Source: Dasypus novemcinctus | Lineage: Eukaryota; Chordata; Mammalia; Cingulata; Dasypodidae | Length of the DNA stretch: 64,000 bases | Direction: 5' to 3' | Assembly (NCBI RefSeq): GCF_030445035.2 | Contig: NC_080701.1 | Location: 16,024,739-16,088,738, forward strand | In this document: piece by piece, positions 1-21,119 of the stretch | Position numbering within the stretch: the first letter of the stretch is position 1 | Layout of the letters: the number at the start of each line of letters is the position of its first letter | Made by a program: the position numbers and the translations under genes | The notes under the pieces: model-generated | Told to the model about the DNA's origin: nothing | Database searches by the model: none | Seen by the model: the letters and a program-made list of their open reading frames with translations, nothing else

Positions 1-923
1 AGGAGGAAGATGAGGAAGTAAGCCTTGTGTGTGTTTTTGCTTTGTCATACAGTGAATATCATCTTCAGTCTCAACAATAATAATTTGGTCAGTTTCTGTG
101 TCATGAGATTAATTTTGGTGCAGCAGTGGCTGCTTTGTTCTCCAGATTCAGCCAACAAACTGTGCATTGACAATTTAATCTTGTTTATTGGCGTTCTAAA
201 ATTTTTTCTGCAAGTAAGGGGGAAATCCTCATCAACTTATGGACTGTACCATTAAGGAACCAACATACTCCATCTATGGAAATAAGGGAGGTATTTGATG
301 GTATTTTTAGGAAAGGGGCTGATTTAGCAAGTTGCTGTTAATTAAAAAGTATTAAATTTGGGAATAACTACATTTTGGTTGCCTAGTAAGTAGACTCATT
401 CTGATTGTTATTTATGCATTTATTTATTAAAGAGTAAATCTAGATGTCTAAACTGAATTTTTATTATGTATTTTGAACCTAATAGCTATTTTTTATTTTA
501 GGATATGGGAAGAAGAGAATTTGTGGAAGATGATGAGGTAGAAGAGAGTGACATAAGTGACTTTGAGGTACGTTTTATGGATTTTAAAAAAATGTTCTTT
601 GGCCTCAAGTTTAAAAAAAAAGGGAGGGTTTCTGAACATGCACAGAAACAAAGTTTCCATTTCTAAATTGCAGACAGTGAAGGGAGTTTGGGGAACTCAT
701 TTAGTGTTCTTTTTCCTCCCCATGTTAGGACATGGATAAACTGGATGCCAGCAGTGATGAAGAACAGGATTCTAGATCCTCCAGTGAGGAAGAAGAAAAG
801 GCCCTGAAAGCCAAACACAAAGGCAAAACTCCTTTGAAAGGACCTTTGCAGAGAAAACGAGCCTATGTAGAGATAGAGTATGAGCAGGAGACAGAGCCCA
901 TGGCCAAGGCCAAAACAACGTGA
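1..923 (+). CDS. MAK16: MAK16, 3' end of gene (last three coding exons)
   Basis: C-terminal part of MAK16, a nucleolar protein needed for 60S ribosomal subunit assembly. Coding pieces are 1-17 (partial, ending at a GTAAGC donor), 502-567 (22 codons, after TTTTATTTTAG and before GTACGT) and 729-923 (64 codons plus TGA). All junctions are phase 0. The visible protein is the acidic family tail: E/D/S-rich stretches, then a basic patch and the ending [21 protein letters not shown], which matches the recalled human C terminus closely. The N-terminal Mak16 domain lies upstream of the window. The gene converges on TTI2: the stop codons are about 535 bp apart, so the 3' UTRs may overlap. Identification is firm; only the upstream extent is unknown. 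Confidence 0.95.
502..567 (+). CDS. MAK16: MAK16 penultimate coding exon
   Basis: Encodes 22 acidic residues beginning [13 protein letters not shown] and ending DISDFE. The acceptor is a T-rich tract plus TTTTAG and the donor is GTACGT; both flanking phases are 0. Confidence 0.93.
729..923 (+). CDS. MAK16: MAK16 terminal coding exon
   Basis: Encodes the last 64 residues, starting [14 protein letters not shown] and ending AKAKTT, then TGA at 921-923. The acceptor is CCCCATGTTAG. Confidence 0.95.
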   Translation, partial: DMDKLDASSDEEQDSRSSSEEEEKALKAKHKGKTPLKGPLQRKRAYVEIEYEQETEPMAKAKTT

Positions 924-1136
924 TTTCCTTTCAAACACTTACAAATAGGCCTGAACATTCTGAACTTCTCTCTTTTATCTTTAAACACATACACACCTCC
1001 AATTTTTGTGCTTTTCATGTTGTATTTAACACAATATTTGTGTTATCAGTATTACTGCCACTTCTGTGGGCAAGAAATCTAGGAGTGGAGGAAAGCTTTA
1101 CATTGTGAAGAGTATTTTCATAGCATTGATGTATAT

Positions 1137-1142
1137 ATTAAA
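1137..1142 (+). terminator. candidate MAK16 poly(A) signal ATTAAA
   Basis: ATTAAA lies 214 bp after the MAK16 stop in otherwise unique sequence. It is a plausible cleavage signal only; no GU-rich element was confirmed. Confidence 0.35.
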
Positions 1143-1458
1143 GTAACAGCATGAGCCCAAGAAGCTTGACAGACAAGTACATGAGGCTGGGATGAGAATG
1201 TAATTATTTCTAAGTTTTAAAAGCCATGTGCCCATTTCCTTGGTGTCTTTGTTTACCCCCCTTTTACTTAGAAATGGCAGGGCTTAAAGCTAAGCTTGCC
1301 CTACTTTCCCTACTCCTGTGGGGGTACAAGGAAGGAAGGAAGGAAAGAAGAAAGTCTAACATAATGCCTAGTATAAAAATACCTTTTTCCTTAAATAAGT
1401 CCATTAGTACAATCTGGGGTGTGAAGAGAATCCTCTCTTTGGGAAAGTAACACAAATA

Positions 1459-12632
<11,174 letters not shown>

Positions 12633-12700
12633 CCCGCAGACTGCAGCAGGGAGGAGCTCGTCGCCCCCAGAAGACGAGAATGCAGGCGGTGAGGGACCTG

Positions 12701-13140
12701 CTAAAGAAGGATGGAAGAATCACTTAGAGACTGGAATTCTCCCAAAGAATGGAACGAAATCCAAATAAAACTCCGAATCATCCTGGAGAAGGGCACGAAA
12801 GCCTACCCGGTCAAGTATGAAGTGTAAAGGAAAGGACGCGGAAAAGGTAAGAGGTCTAAGTAAGAGTCTAGGGCTCTCAACAGTGAAGAAACTGCTCTTG
12901 CCTTTCTGAAGATGCAAAACAAAAACAAAAACGTAAAGAATTTAAGGAATAAACGCCTGCGATACAACCGAAACCCTGCTACCTGCATCTGCAAACCTGG
13001 CCGCACAACCTCACCACCTAGTCGGCATCCGTATCTAGCTACATCACTGCCGCAAAGTACGGGACTGACTTCCGCCAATACTGCCGCAATGCATTGTCAT
13101 TTCACGACCTACGGTCGTAGAGCAACAGAGAGCCAGGCTT
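12701..13140 (-). promoter_or_regulatory. TTI2 promoter / 5' UTR region
   Basis: Region upstream of the TTI2 start, with many CpGs between 12,950 and 13,140. An acceptor-like TTCTTTAG at 12,701-12,708 and a donor-like GTGAGG at 13,009-13,014 (both minus) suggest a non-coding first exon ending near 13,015. CCGCAATGCATTG at about 13,084-13,096 could be a ZNF143/STAF-type site, which would suit the shared snoRNA promoter. The transcription start is not determined. Confidence 0.5.
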
Positions 13141-13175
13141 TTAGAAAAGCAAAAAGGTGGCGCTATGGTGAGTAT

Positions 13176-13183
13176 ATTTGCAT
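13176..13183. promoter_or_regulatory. octamer (Oct-1) motif, candidate SNORD13 distal element
   Basis: ATTTGCAT (reverse ATGCAAAT) lies about 205 bp before the SNORD13 start, the distance normal for the distal sequence element of snRNA-type promoters. Confidence 0.6.
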
Positions 13184-13322
13184 AGTTAATAAGACGCCCT
13201 TTAATTTTGTTTCTCTTTTCATTTTCTAAGGTAGAAACCAAAGAAATAATAGCGTGATAGCAAGTCAATATTTAAGTGTACAGAACTTTAGGTAGTAATA
13301 CCAAGCATATTTACCTACATAA

Positions 13323-13343
13323 GTCACCCTTTTTGTAAAGTAA
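13323..13343 (+). promoter_or_regulatory. candidate PSE of SNORD13
   Basis: GTCACCC..GTAAAGTAAG fits the vertebrate proximal sequence element layout (YYACC, A/T-rich centre, AAAGT) bound by SNAPc. It ends about 41 bp before the snoRNA, as expected for a Pol II snRNA-type promoter; no TATA follows, consistent with Pol II rather than Pol III. Confidence 0.65.
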
Positions 13344-13383
13344 GTGGCCCATACCCGGAGCTCCTCAAACCTGCATCTTGCTC

Positions 13384-13487
13384 GATCCTTTTGTGGTTCA
13401 TAAGTATGATGAATGGGTGTTCACGCGCTTGTGTGAGATGTGCCTCCCTCCAACCTTGTTACGACGTCGGCACATTACCCGTCTGAC
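13384..13487 (+). ncRNA. SNORD13: SNORD13 (U13 box C/D snoRNA)
   Basis: 104-nt gene, the same length as the recalled human U13. The C box TGATGA is at 13407-13412 and the D box CTGA at 13483-13486. Two 18S rRNA antisense stretches are retained: 5'-GATCCTT and ACCTTGTTACGAC, the latter complementary to the 3' end of 18S (GTCGTAACAAGGT). The ATGTGCC/GGCACAT stem is also intact. U13 is known to assist NAT10-dependent acetylation of a cytidine in 18S helix 45 instead of guiding methylation. Unlike most snoRNAs it has its own promoter, and here it lies head-to-head with TTI2, as at human 8p12. Substitutions are scattered outside the functional boxes. Very likely the true functional locus, not a retrocopy: no A tail or target duplication, and synteny fits. 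Confidence 0.95.
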
Positions 13488-13489
13488 AT

Positions 13490-14200
13490 GAACTCATAGG
13501 ATCTTTGCTTTCTTTCAAACCAGTTTTCGGAGTGTTTTTCTTTTTTTTTAGTGAGAAAATGTGAGGGACTTTGTTCTTTATTTAAACAGTCCGGTATTTT
13601 GGTAAAAAGCTTTCTTGTGAGTTTGTAGTGAAATGGGGAGCTTTAAAATCGAGTGCCACTTTCTTTTCTGCCTATGCGAGTAGCGCCAGAATTTATGACA
13701 GTAATTTACAACCAGACTGTGAACTTCTCTGCTGAGTCGGTGGGTACATACTGAAGGGGCGCAGTTCTTCCGAAGGGCTCTGAAGCCCTGCAGAGCGACT
13801 TCGATCACATCAAAAGCAGACTTGGAAAGAAAAAGAAGAGCCTTCGGTGTTGACATCCGGTGCGAAATAGGAACTGGCTGCAGCTCGCAGTTTGCACACG
13901 GTCAGGGCTTCCTTCGCAAGCTCAAGGTCGCCGTGCGCTCAGTTCCCCAGCCACCTTGTCATTCAGTAGAGGGGCTCTCTTGTTAACATCCGAAATGTGT
14001 GCGAAAACTATATCCGCAGAGTTCGGGTGAGGCCAGGCATTACTTGTTCAGTTATCTCCAACCCAGAAAGATGAATTGATTCTTGCAGAAAACGACGCTG
14101 GACTTGTATCAAATTCAGGAAATTAAAACAAGTTAAAAAGGATTCTAGATGGTTCCTAAGACCAATTATGATATTTTAAAGACGTAATAAAATGCATCTG
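13490..14200. other. unique DNA after SNORD13
   Basis: No gene or repeat recognised. A snRNA-type 3' box is expected within about 20 bp of 13,487, but I could not pick one with confidence. Confidence 0.4.
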
Positions 14201-14229
14201 TGAAAACAAAACAAAACCCTAATGCCAGT

Positions 14230-14490
14230 GCATTGACACCCACCCCCCACCGCCCCCCCCAACCCGGCTTGAGGCAACCCGGAGGGAGGCGTAAGGCAGA
14301 GTCCGGCCCAGGTGCTTCAGGTGAGGAGAGCTCCAAGCGCTGCCCAGCAGGTGAACGCAGAGCTGGGTCAGGGCGGCGGGTGGCGCCTGGAACTAGCCCT
14401 GGAGCGAGCGAGCGAGTGAGCCGGGAGGAGTCTGCGACAGCCTTCGCAGGGCGCCGGAGGCTGCAGGGAGGGGATCCGGGAACCAGCGGT
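14230..14490. other. GC-rich, CpG-containing block
   Basis: About 260 bp with many CpGs and a GAGCGAGCGAGCGAGTGAG run, next to C-rich and GTTTT-repeat tracts. No coding signature recognised on either strand. Confidence 0.5.
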
Positions 14491-14529
14491 CTTTGGTTGG
14501 TTTTTGTTTTGTTTTGTTTTATTTTGGAG

Positions 14530-15098
14530 TGCAAATATCTTTTTAAAAATATATATTTTAAATTTATTTTTAAAAGATACTTAGATTACATAAAATGTTA
14601 TATTAAAAGATATAAGGGGTTCCCATTCGCCCTCCCGCCCTTCTCCACCTTAACTTCTGTCCTTAGTGTGGTACATTTGTTGCAATTGATGAACACATTT
14701 TGGAGCATTGCCAGGAAGCATGGATTATAGTTCACAACATAGTTCACACTCTTCCACTCCATTCTGCAGGTTATGGCAGGATATATAATGGCCTGTATCT
14801 GTCTTTGCAATGTCACTCAGAACAATTCCAAGTCCTGAAAATGCCCCGGTATTACACCTCTTTTTCCTCTCCTGCCTTCAGCAACTCCAGTGGCCACTGT
14901 CTCCACACCAATGATGTAATTTCTTCCATTGCTAGAGTCACAGTAAGCCTATAGTAGAATATCAGTAAGTCCACTCTACTCCATATTTTATTCCCCAATC
15001 CTGAGGATTCTGGGATGGTGATGCCCCTCCACCTCTAATTAAAGGGGGATTCCGTGCCTTACGGCTGCTGGGTGGGACTCTTGCAGTTGCAGTGATTG
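14530..15098 (+). repeat. xenarthran-type interspersed repeat, class unassigned
   Basis: AAGATACTTAGATTACATAAAATG.., TTAGTGTGGTACATTTGTTGCAATTG.., ATCCTGAGGATTCTGGGATGGTGATG. The same family appears reversed at about 49,560-50,005 and in pieces at 57,541-58,700. It separates two GC-rich blocks. Confidence 0.7.
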
Positions 15099-15099
15099 G

Positions 15100-15720
15100 C
15101 TTTTGACAAGGCAGAGAGCCGCATGCCGGCGCGCCCCCTGTGCCCTAGCCTGCCCTCCTGCGCCTTCCCTGGCGGTGGAACTCGTGGCCAAGTCACACTG
15201 AGGCCCCAGGGCCGAGCGCGGGACCTGGCCCACCTTGTCCGTGACTCTCAGACCTTCCACGGCGTCCTGGGAGCCCGAGGAAGACGCCGCATTTGTGCCA
15301 AGGCGCCGGCGGGGGCGCAGGGCTGGGCCTGGCCCCCGGGAGGTCGCTGGAGACCGCAGGGTCGCTGGTCCAAGAGGGGCCCTAGCGCTCCGGGTCCTGC
15401 CCGGGGGAGAGCCCGGCGCCTCGGGGCGCTGCACGCACCTGCGGGGTCAGCCAGCCCCGCGCCCCCTGCGGGCCGCCTCCGGGCCTCGGAATCCCGCCTG
15501 CTGCCGGCGGAGCATGCCCAGCTCCTTTCCCAGCGTGTCCGCGGAAAGCGCGGCGGGGGCTTCGATTTTGCAGGGTGTATGGGGTACGGTGAGGCCTGAG
15601 GACGGGGAGGCGAGGACGGGGGTGGGAGGATCAGAAGTGGATTATCCCCAGGGGGTGGAACGGTGCAGGGGAACGTGCAGTATCTTCGCTCCGCCCCGGG
15701 CTGGGAACGAACTTCTTGGG
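15100..15720. promoter_or_regulatory. orphan CpG island
   Basis: About 600 bp of very CpG-rich DNA (GCCGGCGCGCCCCC.., GCGCCGGCGGGGGCGC) with an inverted CCAAT box (GATTGG, 15,093-15,098) at its left edge. No known exon is attached; it lies 1.6 kb from SNORD13 and 37 kb from the RNF122 start. Open frames up to 227 codons exist in several frames, as expected from GC content, and none resembles a known protein. Confidence 0.6.
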
Positions 15721-15744
15721 CCACTGCTCGCACATATCGTAGCT

Positions 15745-15820
15745 ACCATTTCTTCTTTCTTTCCTTCCTCCTTCTCTGCCCTCCTCCTACCTTCCGGCTT
15801 TCTTTCCTTCCTTTCTTGCT
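15745..15820 (+). repeat. polypyrimidine TTCC-rich tract
   Basis: CTTTCTTTCCTTCC-type simple sequence at the right edge of the CpG block. Confidence 0.8.
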
Positions 15821-15985
15821 GTGTGATCTTGGCAAAAGTTAAGGAACCTCTCTGTGCTTTAATTTCATTATTGGTAGATGAGGGCGATAATAGCCCCTAC
15901 GTCTTAGGATTGCTATGAAAACTAAAGGAGTTAAGTACAGTGTCCGGGCCATGGTAACCTATTTAGGTGCTAGCTCTTGTTATAC
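15821..15985 (+). repeat. MIR
   Basis: GTGTGATCTTGGCAAAAGTTA, TTTCATTATTGGTAGATGAGG and GGATTGCTATGAAAACTAAAG follow the MIR consensus order. Confidence 0.75.
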
Positions 15986-16539
15986 CACAGCTCTCAGTGA
16001 TTTACAATTCCTCATTTCTAGGGGAATTTTGTGGTGAGGACCCCTCCCCCTTCCGTCTTTCATTTAATCTTCCCTTCTCTGACCAATTGGTGGCACTAAT
16101 GATTTTCTAACCGATTTCAACCACTGATTTAAAAGGAAAATTTCAACAACCAAAAAGACAATAAAAGTAATTAAAGAAAAAACACAAAACATTTCCTTGA
16201 CTCTCCCACATAAAGGGGCATTTGGACGTAGGAGTACGATGCCAATCAGCAGGTTATTGTATCCCGCCTGTGAATGAGCCTCTTCCCTGTTTCACGCGCG
16301 CCCCTCGTACAAAGTGGATCCGGGCCCTCGTCGCCTGGGGAAAGCACTATCTGGTAGTGGGCTCCGCCCCCTGGGCTCTGCGAGTTTCCTGAGGTCGCAG
16401 ACCAAGTCTTTATCTCTGGTGCCTGGCACAACTTAATCGTGCAATGAATGTTTGTTGAACCCACACGTCTCTCGGAAGAGATCGGGCTGAATAAACCTCG
16501 GTGCAACCCCACAATGCAGTTCTGTGCAGCTGCACAAAG

Positions 16540-16870
16540 AACGCAGACCATCTCTGTAGATGGCTGTGGAACCCCCGGATATGTTAAGTGAAAAAAGCAA
16601 GGCAAAGACCATGTATATGCTGCCTTTTGTGTAAGAAAGACAAGGGAAGGGAATAGGAATAATGAAGTGCTCATTCGTTTGCTGTTAAAAAAAAAGAAGC
16701 AATGGAACTATAAATTGCAAACTAATAAAAATGGCTATATGTCAGAAAGAAAGAACACAGTGAAGGAAATGGGGATGGAAGCTAGACATAGCTTACTCTG
16801 TGGTTTATAGTTTTGACATTAGAATCCTTTGAAGATTTTACATAACTATCTAAAAGAAAAACAAATCATT
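16540..16870 (+). repeat. ancient repeat 3' end, possibly LINE-derived
   Basis: AAGTGAAAAAAGCAAGGCAAAG..GCTGCCTTTTGTGTAAGAAAG resembles an old mammalian repeat also visible near 23,420-23,760. Family name not certain. Confidence 0.5.
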
Positions 16871-17009
16871 CCCTAAAATTAAAATTTTAAAAATCATTAA
16901 TCTAAGTATATAGTGAGTTATTGGCTTAGATACATAGGAAATAAGAAACTGACTTTAAAATGCTTTATTTTGCTTTTATTTCCTTAGTATGACATATCCC
17001 AAGGATAAA

Positions 17010-17995
17010 AAAAGAATGCAAAGTGAAAAGACAATCTATGGATTGGGAGAAAATAGATACAAATCATATGTGTGATACTTTTTTTAATTGCTGGTAAGTT
17101 TTTATGGGAATATATAAAGAACTCCTACTATTCAACAACAAAAGACAGCCTAGTTTTTAAAGGGCTTAGATATTTCTCCAAGGAAAATATACAATAAGCA
17201 CATGAAAAGATGTTCAGTATCATTAGTCATTAGGGAAATGCAAATCGAAACTGCAATGAGATACCTCTTCAAATCCACTAGAAGGGCTGTTTTTTTTAAA
17301 GAATGGAAAATAATAAGAGTTTGGGAGGATGTAGAGAAATTGGAATCCTTATACATTGTTGGTGTGAATGTAAAATGATGCCATTTTCTGTGGAAACAGT
17401 TTTGTGGTGCCCCCCAAAATTAAACATTGAGTTTCCATATGACCCAGCAATTCTATTCTTAGATATATACACAAAAGAACTAAAAGCAGGAACTCAAACG
17501 GATACATGTATGCTAATGTTAACAGCAGCATAATTCACAATAGCCAAAGTGCAGAAACAACCTAAGTGTCACTCAACACATGAATGCATAAATAAAATAT
17601 AGTATATACGCACAATGAAATAGTATTCAGTCGTAAAAAAGATTGAAGTTCTGTACATGCTACAACATGAATGAATCCTGAAATCATTATGTTGAGTGAA
17701 ATAAGCCAGACACACAAGGACAAACATTGCATGATTCCACTTATATGAAATATCTAGTATTTCAAATTCAGAGAACAAATTCATAGAGACAGAAGGTAGA
17801 TTGGAGATTACCAACGGCTGAAAGAAGGAAGGAATGGAGAATTATTATTGCTTTTCATTTGGGGAAAATGAAAAGATTTTGGCAATGATAGTACAACATT
17901 GTGAATGACGTTAATAGCATTGAATCTTACACTTAAGAATGACTAAAATGGGAAAATTTGTGTTATATATATATATATTACCACAATGAAATGTT
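17010..17995 (+). mobile_element. L1 3' end
   Basis: Ordered L1 ORF2-end and 3' UTR motifs in sense: GGGAAATGCAAATCGAAACTG, ACCCAGCAATTCTATTCTTAG, CACAATAGCCAAAGTG, TTGAGTGAAATAAGCCAGACAC and AATTCATAGAGACAGAAG. Many stops; inactive. Confidence 0.85.
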
Positions 17996-18099
17996 TTTTT
18001 GAAAAATAGCAAAGAAAATTGCATTTAGTATTAGCAGTGTTAGTAATAATATTGATATTGTTATTTACATCCTACTACAAGTATTATGTATATTTTATA

Positions 18100-18935
18100 T
18101 ATAAATGTATATTAAAATAGCAAACAAGCAATTATCTTAACATTGTTAGAAACCAAGGTTTTCAGTGAAAGAGAAAGGAGAAACAAGTATCAAATCAATG
18201 CAATTAGGTATAAACCGTCTTCTGAAATTTGAACCGGCAGTATCACTATGATTCATGATTAATTTTCCTTCTACAAAATATATATATCCTAGCTTTGTCC
18301 ACTGAAAAGGCTGAGAAATGATGACACTAATGTTTCTGAGTACCCCTAGTGAGAGATTCATCATCCAAATCCATTCCCCACTAAAAGAAACCATGGCTCC
18401 TGGAGGAAATGACTGGCTTAAGACCTGGGGCAGGGCTTGTACAAGCTGAGCCGGTAGCATTTTGTTATGCCAGCAGGCAAGAGGGCTATCAAATACTGCT
18501 GAGGTAATGTCAGAGGAACCCAAGGCCAAGATGAAGGGGCTTCTTTAATCAACGATGAAATAATTTGAGCATCAAAATACAATTGGAACGATGACTTCAA
18601 GAGACTGAAACATGCCAAATATATACAAATCTGCAAATGTATCATGTACTAAAAAATGCCCCTCGTTGTTCACCTTCAGATCACCTAGGGAACCAACTCA
18701 AGCAGTTATTGAGCTATATTTTGGGGTACCCAAATAGTTTGTGAGGCTAATAAATGCAAGAAGGCTGGTAGAATTAGGAAGTCACCATTCCCAGCTCCTA
18801 ACGAGGTATTGGGACAAGGGAGCAATGCATCCACAGCTTTGCAAAAGGTTGGTGGGAAATTTTATAATGGCTTCATCAGGCTGACAAAAGCTGAACCCAC
18901 TGATTTCTCTTAACATCACTAAAACTGAGACAGTC
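18100..18935. other. unassigned intergenic DNA
   Basis: Frames of 75 and 127 codons on the minus strand show no family I recognise and lack exon context. The A/T-rich sequence looks like diverged repeat. Confidence 0.4.
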
Positions 18936-19191
18936 AGACATGACGTACCTCCTGCTGCAATGCATTAGGAAGCATATGCTACCTACGAAATATCCTTGCA
19001 TTCTTATGCAAGATCTAGTTAGTTCTAGATCTAACTACCAAACAAGAAATATGGATGACAAAGAAGCAAATTAAACTACACCAAGATAATACAATCTGCC
19101 AATCAGGACATGGGACATTCTACAAATTAACCACTTTCTTCAGTAAATAGGCTGCATCAAAGAAATGGGGTACAGGGAGAACTGTCACAGA

Positions 19192-19597
19192 TTTTTTTTT
19201 TTTAAGATTTATTTATTTCTGCCCCCTCCCTCCATTGTCTGCTCTCTGTGTCCATTCACTGTGTACTCTTCTGTGTCTGCTTGTATTCTCATTAGGCGTC
19301 TCCAGGAACCAATCCTGGGACATTCTGGAGTAGGAGAGAGGCCATCATTCTCTTGTGCCAACTCAGCTCTCTAGTCTGCTGCATCTCTTATTGTCTCTCC
19401 TCTGTGTCCCTTTTTGTTGCATCATCTTGCTATGTCAGCTCTCCGTGTGGGCCAGCACTCCTGTGCAGGGCAGCAATCTGTGTGGGCCAGTTCGCCACAC
19501 TGGCCAGCTTGCCTTTACCAGGAGGCCCTGGGTATCAAACCCTGGACCTCATGTATGGTAGATGGGAGCCCAATTACTTGAGCCACATCTGTTTCCC
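19192..19597 (-). repeat. DAS-SINE, long form
   Basis: Poly(T), TTGTCTGCTCTCTGTGTCC, ending AGCCACATCTGTTTCCC; CTGTCA flanks on both sides. Confidence 0.9.
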
Positions 19598-19723
19598 TGT
19601 CATATTTTTAAAGTCTTAGAAGACATATCCATCAAATGCAATGTTGACTCTTGAGTTGAATAGATTATTAAAAGACATTTTTGAGACAATCAGGAAATTT
19701 GAACATAGATTAGTTATTATCTA

Positions 19724-19989
19724 AAGTGTTCATATAGTACTCACTTCGGCAACACATATACTAAAATTGGAACAATACAGAAAAGATTAGCATGGCCCCT
19801 GCGCAAGGATGACACGCAAATTCATGAAGCGTTCCATATTTTTCAATGAATGTCTCATGATGATGGAGGAGGTTGTTGTTATGGGGGGAGGAATGGAGGG
19901 AGGGGTATGGGGGGTATATGGAGACCTCATGTTTTTTTAGTGTAACATTAAAAAGACAAAAAAGACAAAAAAAATTAAGTGTTCATATA
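19724..19989 (+). mobile_element. U6-L1 chimeric retroelement with 13-bp target duplication
   Basis: A full-length U6 copy (19737-19843) is fused directly to a short L1 3' UTR tail (about 19844-19976: a G-rich stretch, ACCTCATG.., TGTAACATTAAAAAG) ending in A-rich sequence. AAGTGTTCATATA at 19724-19736 recurs at 19977-19989, so the two parts entered in one event. The tail is related to the L1 tail at 61,046-61,200. Confidence 0.9.
19737..19843 (+). pseudogene. RNU6-P: U6 snRNA retropseudogene
   Basis: 107 nt aligned end to end with mammalian U6, including the terminal T run. Six substitutions against the recalled human U6, all G to A (positions 3, 7, 16, 38, 46, 88). No PSE or TATA box precedes it; the target duplication abuts position 1. 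A retrocopy, not a functional Pol III gene. Confidence 0.92.
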
Positions 19990-20013
19990 ACTTGTCATCT
20001 AAAGAAGACATGT

Positions 20014-20195
20014 TGGGGAGCAGATGTAACTCAAGTGGTTGAGTGCCAGCTTCCCATGCACGAGGTACTGAATTCAATCCCCGGTACCTCCTGAAAACAA
20101 ACAAATGAAAAAAACCACCTCTCACTGGGGAGCCGATGTAGCTCAGTGGTTGAGGGCCTGCTTCCCATGTACAACATCCTGGGTTCAATCCTGAG
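20014..20195 (+). repeat. two tRNA-head SINE units
   Basis: Units at 20014-20120 and 20125-20195, each with a GGGGAGC(A/C)GATGTA head and GGTTCAATCC-type B box. The second runs into a GGGA simple repeat. Confidence 0.82.
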
Positions 20196-20230
20196 GAAGG
20201 AATGGAGGGAGGGAGGGAGGGAGGGAGGAG
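20196..20230 (+). repeat. GGGA/GGAA simple repeat
   Basis: Tandem GAGG units, probably grown from a SINE tail. Confidence 0.85.
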
Positions 20231-20439
20231 ACATACTGAAAGTTAAGGGAGGCGCTATTAATAGCTATGATGGTATAAACTGGGTCTGTCCCAGGCAAAC
20301 TTGATTACATTAGTTTCAGATGATTTTGTGGAATTATTGTTAATTTTTCAGATTGACAATGTTATTATATTTATCTTCTTTTTTAAATTATTCGTTAGAT
20401 AAAAATTCTTCAGCTGTTTAGTCTCAGGGCCCTTTATAC

Positions 20440-21118
20440 TCCTAAAAATTATTGAGGTCACACCAACTAGGATGGCTGATGAAAATGTAAAATGGTACAG
20501 CTGCTGTAGAAAAATCTGACAGAATGTCAAAGAGCTAAATATGGAGTCAGTGTATGACCCAGAAATTCCCCTCCTAGGTACATAACCAAAAAGAATCAAA
20601 AACATAAGTTCAAACAAAAACTTATGACATGCATATTTATAGGAGCATAATTCATAATAGCCTAAAAGTGGAAACAACCCAAATGTCCATCAACTGATGA
20701 ATGGATAAACAAAATGTGATATATACATACAATGGAATATTAATCAGTCATAAAAAGGAATGAGGTACCCATCCAGGCTATAACAGGGAAGTGCCTTGGC
20801 AACATCATGCTAAGTGAAAGAAGCAGACACTAAAGATCATATGTTCTATGAGTACATATGTAGGAAATACCTAGAATAGGGAAATCTGTAGAGAAAGAAA
20901 GTAGAACAGTAGTTGCCAGGCGATGGGGGAGGGAATTGGGAGTGACTGCTAATAGGTATGGCATTTCTTTATGGAATGGGGAGAATATTCTAGAATTAGA
21001 TAGTGATGATGGTTGGACAACCTGTGAATATATCAAAAAACACTGAATTGTAAACTTTAAAATGGTGAATTTTATGATATGTGAATTAAAGCTTAGTAAA
21101 ATATAATTTAAAAATTAC
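20440..21118 (+). mobile_element. L1-type LINE 3' end
   Basis: GATGGCTGATGAAAATGTAAAATGG, GACCCAGAAATTCCCCTCCTAGG, AATGTCCATCAACTGATGAATGG, TGAAAGAAGCAGACAC and TTGTAAACTTTAAAATGG in L1 order. Inactive. Confidence 0.85.
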
Positions 21119-21119
21119 T

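Noticed and set aside
15235-15918. 227-codon frame at the orphan CpG island
   Set aside because: Low-complexity R/G/P/A composition, competing frames on the other strand, and its end lies in a pyrimidine tract and a MIR.
19737-19843. functional U6 snRNA gene
   Set aside because: A target duplication abuts position 1, there is no PSE/TATA upstream, and it is fused to an L1 tail.
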